This document shows, piece after piece, positions 26,538 to 36,500 of a DNA stretch of 64,000 nt. This stretch comes from SB21 sp964415295 (lineage in GTDB: Bacteria; CLD3; SB21), in the NCBI GenBank assembly GCA_964415295.1, contig CAYPYN010000003.1:248001-312000 (forward strand), given 5' to 3'. Positions within the stretch are counted from its first letter, which is position 1. Each line of letters starts with the position of its first letter. Made by a program: the position numbers and the translations under genes. The notes under the pieces were generated by a model, which saw only the letters and a list, made by a program, of their open reading frames with translations, was not told the DNA's origin and did no database searches.

Positions 26538-27635
26538 ATGATCGATCACGAAAAATTTATCCGTCAAACCCTTAAGCTCGCCGTAAAAGGAATTGGCAAG
26601 ACGGCCACCAATCCGATGGTAGGCGCGGTATTGGTTCGCCGTTCCGATGGAAAGGTCATGGCCAAAGGTTATCATACGGGTTATGGCAAGCCTCACGCGG
26701 AAGTGGAAGCGATCCGCCGCGCGAAGCGGAATGGATTCACCGATCTCTCCGATACGATCTTGTATGTCAATCTGGAACCGTGTTGCCATCATGGCAAGAC
26801 TCCGCCCTGCACGGATCTGATCATATCAGAGAGAATTCCTCATGTAGTATTTGGAACCAAAGATCCATTTCCGGCTGTGTCGGGAAAAGGGGCGAAGATC
26901 TTGCGGAACGCAGGGATCAGAATCGAACACGGAATTCTGGAGGATGAGTGCGAGGCCTTGAATAAAGCCTTTTTTAAGAACGTACGAACCGGTCTGCCGT
27001 GGATCACATTGAAAATGGCGCAATCGCTCGACGGCAAGATCGCGACCGCAAACGGCGATTCCAAATGGATCAGTTCGGAAGCATCGCGGCGTGTGGTTCA
27101 CAAGCAGCGCGCCCAATATGACGCCGTGCTCGTGGGCGCGGAAACGGTGATCAAGGACAACCCGCAGCTGAACGTTCGCCTCGTGAAAGGCCGCGATCCG
27201 AAGCCTATCATTCTCGACGGGAGGCTGCGTATTCCGCTTAATGCCAAAATTGTAAAAGACGGAACCATCGTTCTGACACTGAAGAGCGCTGATCGAAAAA
27301 AGATCAAACCATTGAGAGAACGCGGCGTCATAGTATATGAATTCCGCCGAAAGAAATCCGGCATCGATCTGAAGGCGGCGATGAAGAAACTTTTGAAAGA
27401 TGAACACATTTCGTCAGTATTGGTCGAAGGCGGTTCGGTGGTGCATGGTGAATTTCTGAAACAAGGGCTTGCCGATGACCTCATGGTCTTTGTTGGGCCT
27501 AAATTGATCGGGAACGGCCTCTCGTCCGTTGGCGCGGATTTGACGTCAACCATAGAAAAGGCTATCGGATTGGAAAACGTTTCCGTCAAAGAGATTTCCG
27601 GTGATATTCTCATAACTGCAAGGATACGGCGATGA
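26538..27635 (+). CDS. ribD: Bifunctional riboflavin biosynthesis deaminase/reductase RibD
   Basis: A 365-residue fusion of diaminohydroxyphosphoribosylaminopyrimidine deaminase (N-terminal; zinc motifs 'HAEVEAI' and 'PCCHHGKTPPCTD') and 5-amino-6-ribosylamino-uracil reductase (C-terminal; 'ITLKMAQSLDGKIATANGDS', 'ILVEGG'-like 'VLVEGGSVVHGEF'). It provides steps two and three of riboflavin synthesis, complementing ribE and ribBA 23 kb away. The ATG at 26538 gives MIDHEKFIRQTLK; a TTG at 26526 lies inside the repeat and is unlikely. It overlaps the LysE-type gene by 4 nt. Confidence 0.95.
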   Translation: MIDHEKFIRQTLKLAVKGIGKTATNPMVGAVLVRRSDGKVMAKGYHTGYGKPHAEVEAIRRAKRNGFTDLSDTILYVNLEPCCHHGKTPPCTDLIISERIPHVVFGTKDPFPAVSGKGAKILRNAGIRIEHGILEDECEALNKAFFKNVRTGLPWITLKMAQSLDGKIATANGDSKWISSEASRRVVHKQRAQYDAVLVGAETVIKDNPQLNVRLVKGRDPKPIILDGRLRIPLNAKIVKDGTIVLTLKSADRKKIKPLRERGVIVYEFRRKKSGIDLKAAMKKLLKDEHISSVLVEGGSVVHGEFLKQGLADDLMVFVGPKLIGNGLSSVGADLTSTIEKAIGLENVSVKEISGDILITARIRR

Positions 27636-28270
27636 TGTTCGAAGTGACCACCGCGCTTCTACTGGGACTTCTGACGGGTTTTTTGAACTCTATTCCGGTC
27701 GGGCCCATCGGCGTCTCGATCGTAGATACGGCTTTCAAGCGAGGATTTTTGCAGGCCATGATGATCGGGATCGGCGCATTGGTTGTCGATATCGGGTACT
27801 GCGTGGTCGCGGTCTTCGGCGTCTCGGCTATCCAACATCGCATCGAGTACATGCTGCAGCCGCTGGGTTTTCCGGTATTGTCCTTATTGGGCGGCCGGCT
27901 GGTGTATAAAGGCGCCCGCAAGACAGCCGCGCCGGTGGTGCATGTGGCCCCGCGAAACGAGTTGACCAAGAATTTTTCCCTCGGTTTTCTGATCTACCTG
28001 TCCAACCCTCTTCCGATCGGTTTTTGGATCTTTGCGGTAGGCATTCTATATTCGTATCATTGGCTGAGACCTTCGCTTACCGAGCAGATCGTTTTCATCG
28101 GCGGGATGGCGCTGGGCACGGCCGCATGGTTTCTGATGCTGGCAAAATGGGCGGTTTGGAAACGGACCACGATTTCGGACGAAACGGTAAAGCGTATCAC
28201 CCTCGTCAGCGGATTTACACTCATGGCGTTCGGTCTCTATATGGGATGGGAATACTTTTCAATCAATTAA
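27632..28270 (+). CDS. LysE family translocator
   Basis: A 212-residue membrane protein with about six hydrophobic segments. The N-terminal 'GLLTGFLNSIPVGPIGVSIV' is the conserved LysE/RhtB signature with Gly-Pro pairs, and 'LIYLSNPLPIGFWIFAVG' is a typical second-half block. Such proteins export amino acids or related small metabolites; the substrate is not predictable. It overlaps the ribD stop by 4 nt and is followed 10 nt later by a HAD phosphatase. Confidence 0.88.
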   Translation: MMFEVTTALLLGLLTGFLNSIPVGPIGVSIVDTAFKRGFLQAMMIGIGALVVDIGYCVVAVFGVSAIQHRIEYMLQPLGFPVLSLLGGRLVYKGARKTAAPVVHVAPRNELTKNFSLGFLIYLSNPLPIGFWIFAVGILYSYHWLRPSLTEQIVFIGGMALGTAAWFLMLAKWAVWKRTTISDETVKRITLVSGFTLMAFGLYMGWEYFSIN

Positions 28271-28280
28271 GGAACGTTTC

Positions 28281-28928
28281 GTGACCGATATTGACCTTTT
28301 GATCTTTGATCTCGACGGCACATTGGTCAATTCGCTGGACGACATTGTGGCTTCGGTCAATTATACGCTGGGTACCCTGTCGCTGAAACCCCTGCCCCCA
28401 GAGAAGATCCGGACTTATGTCGGTGACGGTATCAAGGCATTGCTCACCCGCGCGGTTGCTACTCAGACGGCGGTCACGGATGAACTGGTTGAAAAAGCGC
28501 GAAGGATCTATTATACCCATCATGAGGAACATTGTCTCGATCACGTGACGCTGTATCCGCATGCGCGGGAGATCATGAAGTATTTTTCCGGCAAGAAAAA
28601 GGCGGTAGCGAGCAATAAATCCGAGCGTTTCACGAAGAAGATATTGACGGGTTTGGAATTGGCGGAGCATCTCGATCTCATTCTCGGAGGTGACACGCTC
28701 CCGCAAAAGAAACCGGACCCGGCTGTTATAGAGCATGTAATTTCGGTTCTGAAGGCGCCGAAACTCAGAACGGTCATTGTCGGCGACGGTCCGCAGGATA
28801 TTCAGTGCGGGAAAGCGGCGGGCATACTTACCTGCGGCGTGACGTACGGATTCAAGCCCGCTGAAGAAACGAAGGAGGCGGATTTCAGGATCAATGATCT
28901 CATTGAATTGAAAAATATTTTTAAGTAG
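28281..28928 (+). CDS. HAD-family phosphatase, phosphoglycolate phosphatase-like
   Basis: A 215-residue HAD hydrolase of subclass IA. Motif I 'DLLIFDLDGTLVNS' carries the nucleophile, motif II is 'AVASNKSERF', and motifs III/IV are 'KKPDPAVIEHV' and 'VIVGDGPQDIQCGKAAG'. Closest functional analogue is Gph (phosphoglycolate) but specificity is inferred. Translation starts at a GTG with an AAGGAA ribosome-binding site. It is transcribed with ribD and the LysE gene. Confidence 0.9.
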   Translation: MTDIDLLIFDLDGTLVNSLDDIVASVNYTLGTLSLKPLPPEKIRTYVGDGIKALLTRAVATQTAVTDELVEKARRIYYTHHEEHCLDHVTLYPHAREIMKYFSGKKKAVASNKSERFTKKILTGLELAEHLDLILGGDTLPQKKPDPAVIEHVISVLKAPKLRTVIVGDGPQDIQCGKAAGILTCGVTYGFKPAEETKEADFRINDLIELKNIFK

Positions 28929-29027
28929 GTGAAGGATTTTTTGGAACAAGAACTGACGATTCTTAACTTAATACAAGTAAAAAACCAATAGAATGAGCCA
29001 ATGGTTCAATGACTCAATTCATCTAAC

Positions 29028-29912
29028 ATGATCACAAAGGACATTCTAAAAAAAGTTCGCCGCATTGAGATCAAAACACGGGGTTTGGTCAATAATATTT
29101 TCAGCGGTGAGTATCATACGGTCTTCAAAGGACGCGGCATGTCTTTCTCGGAAGTACGCGAATACCAGTTCGGCGACGAAGTTCGATTCATCGACTGGAA
29201 TGTATCCGCCCGCATGGACCGGCCGTATTTGAAGGTCTTCGAAGAAGAGCGCGAACAAACGCTGATGGTGCTTTTTGATGCGAGTGCGTCGGGTAATTTC
29301 GGAACGGTCAAACAGACCAAGTCGGAAATGATGATCGAGATGGCCGCTCTGATTGCGTTCAGCGCGATCAAGAATAACGACAAAGTAGGCCTTTTGATAT
29401 TTACCGATACGGTCGAGAAATTCATCCCGCCCAAAAAAGGGAAATCGCACGTTCTGCGTTTGATACGTGAACTGCTTACATTCAAGCCGCGGCGCCGCCT
29501 GACCAGGATCACGGCAGCGCTGGAATACGCTTTGCATGTACTCAACCGGCGGAGCATTGTTTTCCTCATGAGCGATTTTATCGACAAAGACTACGAACGT
29601 TCGCTGCGTGCCGTGGCGCGGAAACACGATCTGGTGGCCATCCGTATTTTCGATCGCCGTGAAAAAGAGTTGCCCGATGTCGGGATCATGGTCCTGGAAG
29701 ATGAAGAAACGGGCGAGATGGTCGAATTGGACACCTCGTCAAAGGCCGTGCGGGAAGCCGTTGTCCGCGGAGCCGAGGCACGATTCAAAACACAAACGGA
29801 TATTTTCAGAAAAAGCAAAGTGGATCTGATCGATATGGCCACGGGAACGGATTACGTCGAAGCGCTCATACGGTTCTTCAAGAATCGTGAAAAAAGACAG
29901 CAGAGAGGATGA
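29028..29912 (+). CDS. DUF58 domain-containing protein
   Basis: A 294-residue DUF58 protein, von Willebrand-A-like. The signature 'FKGRGMSFSEVREYQFGDEV' followed by 'IDWNVSARMDRPYLKVFEEE' is diagnostic; 'LMVLFDASASGNFG' resembles a MIDAS start. DUF58 proteins usually sit beside a MoxR AAA+ ATPase and a vWA/BatA protein, but neither is present here. A terminator-like hairpin follows 7 nt after the stop. Confidence 0.9.
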   Translation: MITKDILKKVRRIEIKTRGLVNNIFSGEYHTVFKGRGMSFSEVREYQFGDEVRFIDWNVSARMDRPYLKVFEEEREQTLMVLFDASASGNFGTVKQTKSEMMIEMAALIAFSAIKNNDKVGLLIFTDTVEKFIPPKKGKSHVLRLIRELLTFKPRRRLTRITAALEYALHVLNRRSIVFLMSDFIDKDYERSLRAVARKHDLVAIRIFDRREKELPDVGIMVLEDEETGEMVELDTSSKAVREAVVRGAEARFKTQTDIFRKSKVDLIDMATGTDYVEALIRFFKNREKRQQRG

Positions 29913-29918
29913 AAAATA

Positions 29919-29940
29919 GCCCGCAATTGGTTTTGCGGGC
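29919..29940. terminator. Hairpin between convergent genes (probable bidirectional terminator)
   Basis: An 8-bp perfect stem GCCCGCAA / TTGCGGGC with a 6-nt loop, located between the stop codons of the DUF58 gene (+) and the T9SS-sorted protein (-). On the minus strand it is followed by TATTTTTC, a convincing U-tract; the plus-strand side lacks a U-tract. Confidence 0.65.
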
Positions 29941-29975
29941 CTTGAATTCTATTTGTATTCTTTTGTATTCTCTTT

Positions 29976-30882
29976 TTACTTCACCAACATCATCTTCTTA
30001 CTTTGTGTGAATTCTCCGGCTTCAAGCCGGTAGATATACATCCCGCTTGGAACCTGAACTCCCTGATCGTTCTTCCCGTCCCAGTATATGTCGTACCGTC
30101 CTTCCGATTTCGTCCCTTCATACAGCGCTCTAACTGTCTGACCCAATGAATTGTAGATCGTGAGTTTTACGACCGACGGCTTGGCGATGTCAAACGTGAT
30201 AGTAGTACTTGGATTAAATGGATTGGGATAATTTGACCAAAGAGCAAAATCCGACGGGAGCCACTTTTCCGACTTTTTCAATGATATCGCCTCAATGGTT
30301 GTTTCTTCAGCCTCATTATCCAAGAGAGTAATGTCTTGTTCAACCTGGGGATTTAATTCATTTTCATCCTCATACCCAAAATCGGTAGTGTCCGGCGGTA
30401 TATCCCATGCATCTATGTTTTTCCACCGGAACTTATGTGTGAGTTGAAGTAAAGTGCCCCGTATCGGCCTAAGAATCAATCGTTTCTCTCTGGAGGTCAG
30501 ATTATCCGGATTAACCGGCCACCAGGCTTCATTGTCCGGCAAAAGGTGCAAGGATTCCATAGACATGTTTTGAAGCAGGTTAACATCTTTAGGAAAGGCG
30601 ATCTCTTCGGGCGGCCAGCCGCAAACGCCACACGTGACTCGTTTTTCTGACCAAGTCCATATGGAATCCTGCCTGTCGTAAATATAACACCGCAAGTCAA
30701 AGTTATAGCCTTCGCTTAGAGAATAAACCGTTATGATCTTGGATTGATTACCTCCAATACTTTGCCAAACATTGTGTTCCCTTATAAGCAGCAAGAAATT
30801 CGCCGTTGCCAATGTCGGGTCCGGTTTGTGCCTGAAGCAAGGAAACGGCACAAAGCAATATTAATATCTGTAAAGTTTTCAT
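29976..30882 (-). pseudogene. Secreted protein with T9SS type-A sorting domain, interrupted by a +1 frameshift
   Basis: The C-terminal ~290 residues form one frame ending in a Por/T9SS-type domain ('LWSNYPNPFNPSTTITFDI', 'VPSGMYIYRLEAGEF', 'KKMMLVK'). The matching N-terminus is in another frame: an ATG at 30882, preceded by a GGAGA ribosome-binding site, encodes a clear signal peptide (MKTLQILILLCAVSLLQAQ) followed by TGPDIGNGEFL. That frame stops at TAA soon after, and removing one base near 30790-30800 joins them as ...GNGEFLLLIREHN. Either a real frameshift mutation or an assembly error. Mid-section has no recognised domain. Confidence 0.75.
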
Positions 30883-30897
30883 TAGAATTCTCCAAAA

Positions 30898-32211
30898 TTA
30901 GTAACTTAAGCAATAAAGACGACCTATCGATTGACTAATGTCTGTATAACTTGCAACATAGATTCGCCGATCTTTTGTTACCGCAAAATAGCTTTCGAAA
31001 TCGTTGTAAAGTGAACCGGGTAACGCTATTTCCCATAGTTTTATACCATCTTGTGAAACCGCCGCGATCAGGGGAGTATTATCGGGCAGATGGGCTACAC
31101 TGAATGGTCCGGCATAGCGGGAAGCGACGAGCACAATCCCGTCATCAGTAATCAAAGGGGACACATCCGGGCTGAAATAGCGTGGAAAATCAGTGAGCTT
31201 TTCTGGGTTTTTTCCGGTATCCTTATCCATTCTGTACAGTTGAGCAAACGATGTGAAATAGAGATATTGACCGCGAAGCACAGGCTCACTTATTCCGCCA
31301 AGGCCTGAAAATCCTCCTGACCAACGTTCGTTGCCATAGCGATCCAATGAAACTATAGAGTTATCATTTAATTTGAGATAGCTGTTCTCCTGTTCATCGA
31401 AGATCACATTATTGTGGGTTGTGAATTCGAAATCACCAAGATATTGCCAACGATGGTTTCCATTATAGTCGAGACAATGCCAACCAGATCTTGTTCGTCC
31501 AACTAAAAACATGGACCGTCCGAGAATAATACGTGCTGCGCGGTTTTCTGCATTACCTAATGCGTACCTCCACAAAACCTTACCATCTGGGCTGAAACAT
31601 AAGAGAGTATCATTAGCCGTATAAATCCGGTCTGATTTGTCAATCACCGGCAATGCTGTAATTGGCGATGGCGATTGATACTGCCATTTTACTGTTCCAT
31701 CAGGGCTCAGAGCGTGAAATGTGCTATCAAACAGTCTGATGTATATCGTGCTGTCTGATCCAACCACAGTGGACAAGTTGTAAACTACACCAATCGAAAC
31801 TCCTGCGTCAACCCGACGTTCAAAAAACCATTTGAGTTGACCAGTAGGTGAGACTGCAAGTAATCCCGATCTTCGTAATCCACCACCCTTGGGTTCACCG
31901 GGATATTCACCGACTATGTATATGGTTCCGTCATCGCCTATGACGGGGGCTGCTGCGGTTCCCAAGCCGCCCAAGTCCAAGCTCCATTCAAAGGTCGGAG
32001 TCGTGGCTGGTCCTTCTATACAGTCCTTTTCACGAAGAGCCGGGGCCCGTTTTGAGTTTTGTAAATCACCTTCCCCATGCGACCACACCGCATCGGCTGC
32101 GCTGATCTCCCCGTCATCGCAAGTGCTGATTTTATGGTCATTGCCATCACAGGAATTCCATAGTATCAATAAAACTAAACTCAGTAAAAAAATACCATTA
32201 CGTAAAATCAT
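30898..32211 (-). CDS. PQQ-like beta-propeller lipoprotein
   Basis: A 437-residue lipoprotein: signal peptide with lipobox 'LILWNSC' (Cys near residue 21), then about seven PQQ/WD-like blades with repeated 'DGTIYIVGE', 'SPDGTVKWQYQ', 'SPDGKVLWRYA' and 'DRRIYVASYTD' motifs. It is probably anchored in the outer membrane and may serve as a binding or assembly scaffold. No enzyme-type PQQ dehydrogenase residues are evident. A near-perfect GGAGGTGAT ribosome-binding site precedes the ATG. It lies 15 nt upstream of the frameshifted T9SS protein and is probably co-transcribed. Confidence 0.85.
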   Translation of the reverse strand: MILRNGIFLLSLVLLILWNSCDGNDHKISTCDDGEISAADAVWSHGEGDLQNSKRAPALREKDCIEGPATTPTFEWSLDLGGLGTAAAPVIGDDGTIYIVGEYPGEPKGGGLRRSGLLAVSPTGQLKWFFERRVDAGVSIGVVYNLSTVVGSDSTIYIRLFDSTFHALSPDGTVKWQYQSPSPITALPVIDKSDRIYTANDTLLCFSPDGKVLWRYALGNAENRAARIILGRSMFLVGRTRSGWHCLDYNGNHRWQYLGDFEFTTHNNVIFDEQENSYLKLNDNSIVSLDRYGNERWSGGFSGLGGISEPVLRGQYLYFTSFAQLYRMDKDTGKNPEKLTDFPRYFSPDVSPLITDDGIVLVASRYAGPFSVAHLPDNTPLIAAVSQDGIKLWEIALPGSLYNDFESYFAVTKDRRIYVASYTDISQSIGRLYCLSY

Positions 32212-32528
32212 TTTACATCACCTCCCTATACGTCAAGAAAAGAGTTTTTAGCGCTTCTTTACGTATAGTCTATTTGATTAGTGAAAAGTGGCAAGAAATT
32301 TTCTTGGCTTAATGATTCATGAAAATTTAATTCAAGTATTTCCACAATACAACGTAATTAAATCTCAGGCTAGACTGTTAACCTGGTTAAAAAATTATTT
32401 GAATAGTCTATAAAAAACCATTGACATAATGATTTATTTGTATTAAACTTACAACTAAAATAGGCTATTCTGTGCCTCGGTCATCCGAAATGCATTTCAA
32501 CTCATACCAACCTTAATGAGGTAGAATC
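32212..32528. other. AT-rich 317-nt divergent intergenic region
   Basis: This non-coding stretch separates the beta-propeller lipoprotein (-) from the response-regulator gene (+). It contains a short palindrome TTAACC-T-GGTTAA at 32378-32390 and the promoter candidate at 32421-32449. No small gene is supported. Confidence 0.6.
32421..32449 (+). promoter_or_regulatory. Candidate promoter for the response-regulator gene
   Basis: A perfect TTGACA (32421-32426) with a 17-nt spacer to TAAACT (32444-32449). It lies 80 nt before the ATG-like GTG/ATG start region of the following gene. The -10 matches four of six positions. Confidence 0.5.
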
Positions 32529-33443
32529 GTGGAATCAGTTTACGAAAGAGCCAAAGATTTGCGTGAAAAAGTCGATTCGGTCATGCTCAAAAAGATCGAA
32601 TGGCGCATACTTTTCTCCGTTGACGGCAAGCGTTCCGTTTCAGATATAGCATCCAAAGTGGAACGGGACCAGGATTTTGTGGAAGAAATTCTGCAGAAAC
32701 TGGCCGGAGATAAACTGATCACGGGCGGCGGCACTCCTTCGGGAAAGGCCAAAGAAAGCGCCGAGAGCAAGAAAGCCGAAGCCAAACCGGAAAAGAAAAA
32801 AGAAACCAAGAAAAAAGAAGCGGTCGCCGAAGCGGAACCGGTCAAAGAAGTCAAGAAAGAAACGGCAAAAGCGGAAACGCCCAAAGTTAAAGAAGAACCA
32901 AAGATCAAAGAAGAAATCAAGGTCAAAGAAGAACCCAAAGCAACGCCTCCTCCTCCAAAGAAAGAGGACTTTGACCTGATGTCGGCGATGACCGAGGCTC
33001 CGAAAGTGGAACCGAAGGTCGAACCCAAACCTGCGGCCACAGCCAAACCCGCGGCTACGGCGGCCGGAGCAGCCGGAAGAAAGATACTCGTAGTGGACGA
33101 CAGCATCGTGATACAGAAAATGGTCGAGATCGCTTTGGAGAATGAGCATTACGCACTGACCAGCGCCATGAAAGGCGAGGACGCCGTTCGCCTGGCCAAA
33201 GAACTTCAGCCGAACCTGATCCTGCTCGATATGATGCTTCCCGATATGAGCGGACTCGAGGTCATGAAGGCCGTGCGCGAACTCGGCGGCGCCTTTGCGA
33301 CCGTGCCGATCGTGGTGCTCAGCGGCAAGGATTCGCCTCAGGATAAAGACTCCGCGATCAATAACGGCGCCAACGATTTCCTGACCAAACCATTCCACGA
33401 TGAAGATCTGTTATCCAAAGTGCATGAATATGTCGGAAAATAA
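32529..33443 (+). CDS. Response regulator with N-terminal winged-helix-like domain and Lys/Glu/Pro-rich linker
   Basis: A 304-residue protein. Residues ~1-70 look like a winged-helix ('RILFSVDGKRSVSDIASKVE', 'EILQKLAGDKLITGG'). Residues ~70-180 are a low-complexity Lys/Glu/Pro/Ala linker. Residues ~183-304 form a CheY-like receiver with the acidic pair in 'ILVVDDS', phospho-acceptor D234 (LLDMMLPD), 'VVLSGKD' and 'FLTKPF'. Starts with GTG. No DNA-binding output is recognisable beyond the N-terminal domain. It is followed by the multi-Hpt protein and is the obvious phosphotransfer partner, although a strong terminator lies between them. Confidence 0.88.
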   Translation: MESVYERAKDLREKVDSVMLKKIEWRILFSVDGKRSVSDIASKVERDQDFVEEILQKLAGDKLITGGGTPSGKAKESAESKKAEAKPEKKKETKKKEAVAEAEPVKEVKKETAKAETPKVKEEPKIKEEIKVKEEPKATPPPPKKEDFDLMSAMTEAPKVEPKVEPKPAATAKPAATAAGAAGRKILVVDDSIVIQKMVEIALENEHYALTSAMKGEDAVRLAKELQPNLILLDMMLPDMSGLEVMKAVRELGGAFATVPIVVLSGKDSPQDKDSAINNGANDFLTKPFHDEDLLSKVHEYVGK

Positions 33444-33470
33444 AACAGCCGGTCTATAGTTTTTAATTTG

Positions 33471-33504
33471 AAAAAACCCTAAAGTTTTGTTTAGGGTTTT
33501 TTTT
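33471..33504 (+). terminator. Strong rho-independent terminator between regulator and multi-Hpt genes
   Basis: AAAAAACCCTAAA pairs with TTTAGGGTTTTTT around a 6-nt loop (GTTTTG), followed by eight T. It begins 28 nt after the response-regulator stop and ends 16 nt before the ATG of the next gene. Confidence 0.85.
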
Positions 33505-33519
33505 CTTTACGGATTATCC

Positions 33520-36500
33520 ATGATCAACGATCCCAAAATCAGAAAATTTGTCGATTTCTATTTGTCGGAACTGCTGACGCATGCCAAAAGCATGATCGAG
33601 ACGCGTTTCACGCCGATGGAATATAATCTTGTAAAGAAGATCATTGTTTTCATCACACAATCCAAAGACCATTATGCTCAGATCGGTTCTCTGGAATCGG
33701 CATCGCAACTGTCCGCTTTCACCGGTTTCCTCCAGAAGATCGTTCTCAAAGTTCAACAACCCGATTTCAAAAAGAGCCAGATGATCTCGGCCATCGAAAC
33801 GGATTCCGAGAGACTCTCCCAGATATGGGCGCAGATCATCAAGAACCGGGAAAATCTGCCGGCCCTCAGAAGCGAACTCAAGCCAATCGGTATAGAGATT
33901 GACGTAGATTCCCTGCTTAAAGAGCCGGTGAAAGCCGGCACGACGGCGGAACCAAAATCTGAAAAGACGGCCATACCGCCGACTCCGATCAAACAAGTTG
34001 CGGTAGAAAAGAAGACCGAACCGCCGGCCAATAAAGTAAAGAAAGAGGAAGAGCCCCGCATACTCAGCGCTTCGGAATTCAAAAAAGTGGACGACATGAT
34101 CGGATTTCTTTCGAAGCGTAGAAGAAAAACCGTTCACGAGGAACAGGCGCTGGAACAGAAGACCGAGGCAACCATTCGTCCGGCCTCCGACCATGAAGGC
34201 GTGGCCTCCGACCGTGAGGATTTTTTTACAGAATTCCGTGCGGAATTCAAACGTCTGGATGCGGCGGTCACGCAATTGCGCACCAATCTTGGACGAACAC
34301 GCTACTTCATTGAATTGGCGGACAGCTTCGGCGAATTCAAACGCATAGGCAAGATCTTCGAATTGCCTCGGTTCAGCCGGCTCATGAACAGCATAGAGAA
34401 AACCCTGATCGATTTTGCCGATAATGTTGGCGAGAAAAAAGCCCGCATGAATGATGCCTCTTTCGGAGTACTGCAGCAGGTAGCTGTGTTATTCAAGGAA
34501 ACCGAGATGCAGGGCCGGTTCCCGTTGACGTCATCGTTTCTGGATGACATAGCTTCACTGATCGATCAATTCACCGCCTCGGCCGGTACCGAAGCGACGC
34601 CGCCCGCTGAAGATAAGATTGAGACAGCCAAAATGGCCGAAGTGGATGCAGAAATCAAGCGTGTTGCTGAATCTGCGGATGAAGCCGTGGTCCGGCTGTC
34701 TACGACGGATATGGACGCCGAAGACCTCAAGGTTTTCCTCGATGAAGCGCAGTATTCGTTTGAGACTATCCGCTCCGCCGTTCAGAAATTAAAAGCGTCG
34801 GGCAGCGATCACGCTTCGATAAAGAATATTCAGCAATCCTTTCGCAGTCTGTATACCGGTTCCAAACTGCTGCGATTTACCGTCTTTACCGCACATTTCG
34901 ATCTGGTTCTGAAGCAGCTTAAGACATGCCTTGATTCACAGAATGCGATCGCTCCGGAATTGCTTCATCTGATCGAAGAAACGGTGGGCGGCGCGGCGGA
35001 ACTGGTCAGTGGATCGGAAATATCTGAAACGGCATGGAGCGTGTTGAAAACTAAACTGGAAGAATTCGGCACGCACAAGGAGTTGCCCACGGGCGAGACG
35101 CCGGCAGAATTCACCCCTGCAGCCAAGGCATTGCCCAAAGCCGCTCAGGTTCAGGAGTCCAAAGGAACCTCCAAAGAGGTCTCTACCGTGGTATCCAATG
35201 AATCCTGGATCAGCGGTTTACAACGAACATTGGAAGAACATCCTTATGTCGTAAAAGCAAGTGAAGAAGAAAAGCAGGAGGAACCTCAGAAAAAAATTCC
35301 CGAAAAAGCCGTCCAGAAGGAAGTGGTGAAGGAGGAGACTGAAAAACCGGTTCCTGTACCTGTCGTCAAAGAGAAACCGGCTGAGAAAACGCCGGCCGTT
35401 GAGAAATCGGATGAAGATGAGTCGGAACTGGTGACCATACCCACCGATCTGGTCAACATGATGGCGAAAGGCGACGTGGATCTGAGCGGTCTGGAACTTA
35501 AGTCTTTTGCAGAAAAACTCAATATCGAGCCCAGGAATATTGTTGGTTCAAAGATAAAAGCGCATAAAAAGGTCTCAAAGAAAGCCGATGCGACCTCAAC
35601 TGCAGAAAAGCCGGCGAAGACCATGTCTCCCGGACAGACGACGACCGCGAAAACCACGGAGCCGAAAGAAGGACAGTTCCTGATCGGCGAATCGTCTTTT
35701 GAATCCATAGATGCGGAGATCCTGGATATATTCAATCAGGAAGCCGAAGGCTATTTCCGGATACTGGAAAAATCATTGAGTAAACTGGATGGCCAGATCA
35801 AGGATGAAACGGCCATCAAAGATATAGAACGCGTAAGCCACAGTCTCAAGAGTTCATCCCGTATGCTCGGACTGTCCAAAGTGAGCGGCTTGGCGGCGGT
35901 GATCGAGTTGATCGCCGAGCGATGCAATGAAAAAGAACTGGAAATGACCGAGGAACTGAAGAACGTCATGCGTTCCACGGTACAAAGCATCCTGCAACTG
36001 ATCGAGCGAAAATCGTCCGATATTGCGCCTATCATATCCTATTTGACCAGGCTGGAGTCGACGCTGTCCGCGCCCAATATCTTTATTGGAAATATTCCCG
36101 GCGCTTCTGCCTTTGTGAGCTCAGGCGCTGTCGATGTCAAGAAGATTCCTGAACCGGTGGCTGCCGCATCATCCGTTGAAGCACCCGCTGTAAAAGAAGA
36201 GAAGCCGGAGCCAGTAAAGACGGAACGTGTAAAAACGGAGCCCAAAGCTGAGCCGAAGAAGGATTATTTTACGAAGATCGGAGTGGACGAAGAAATCGTC
36301 GAAATATTCAAAGAAGAAGCGGCCACGTACTTCAAACTCATTGCCAATTCGCTGAATCATCTCAGAGACAATCCGGGTCATGAAACGGCGATGAGGGATA
36401 TAGAGAAGTCCGCGCACAGTCTCAGGAGTTCCGCCAAGATGCTTGGTTTCCAGAAGATCGGCGACGTGGTCAAACCCGTAGAGACCGTAGCGGAACGCAT

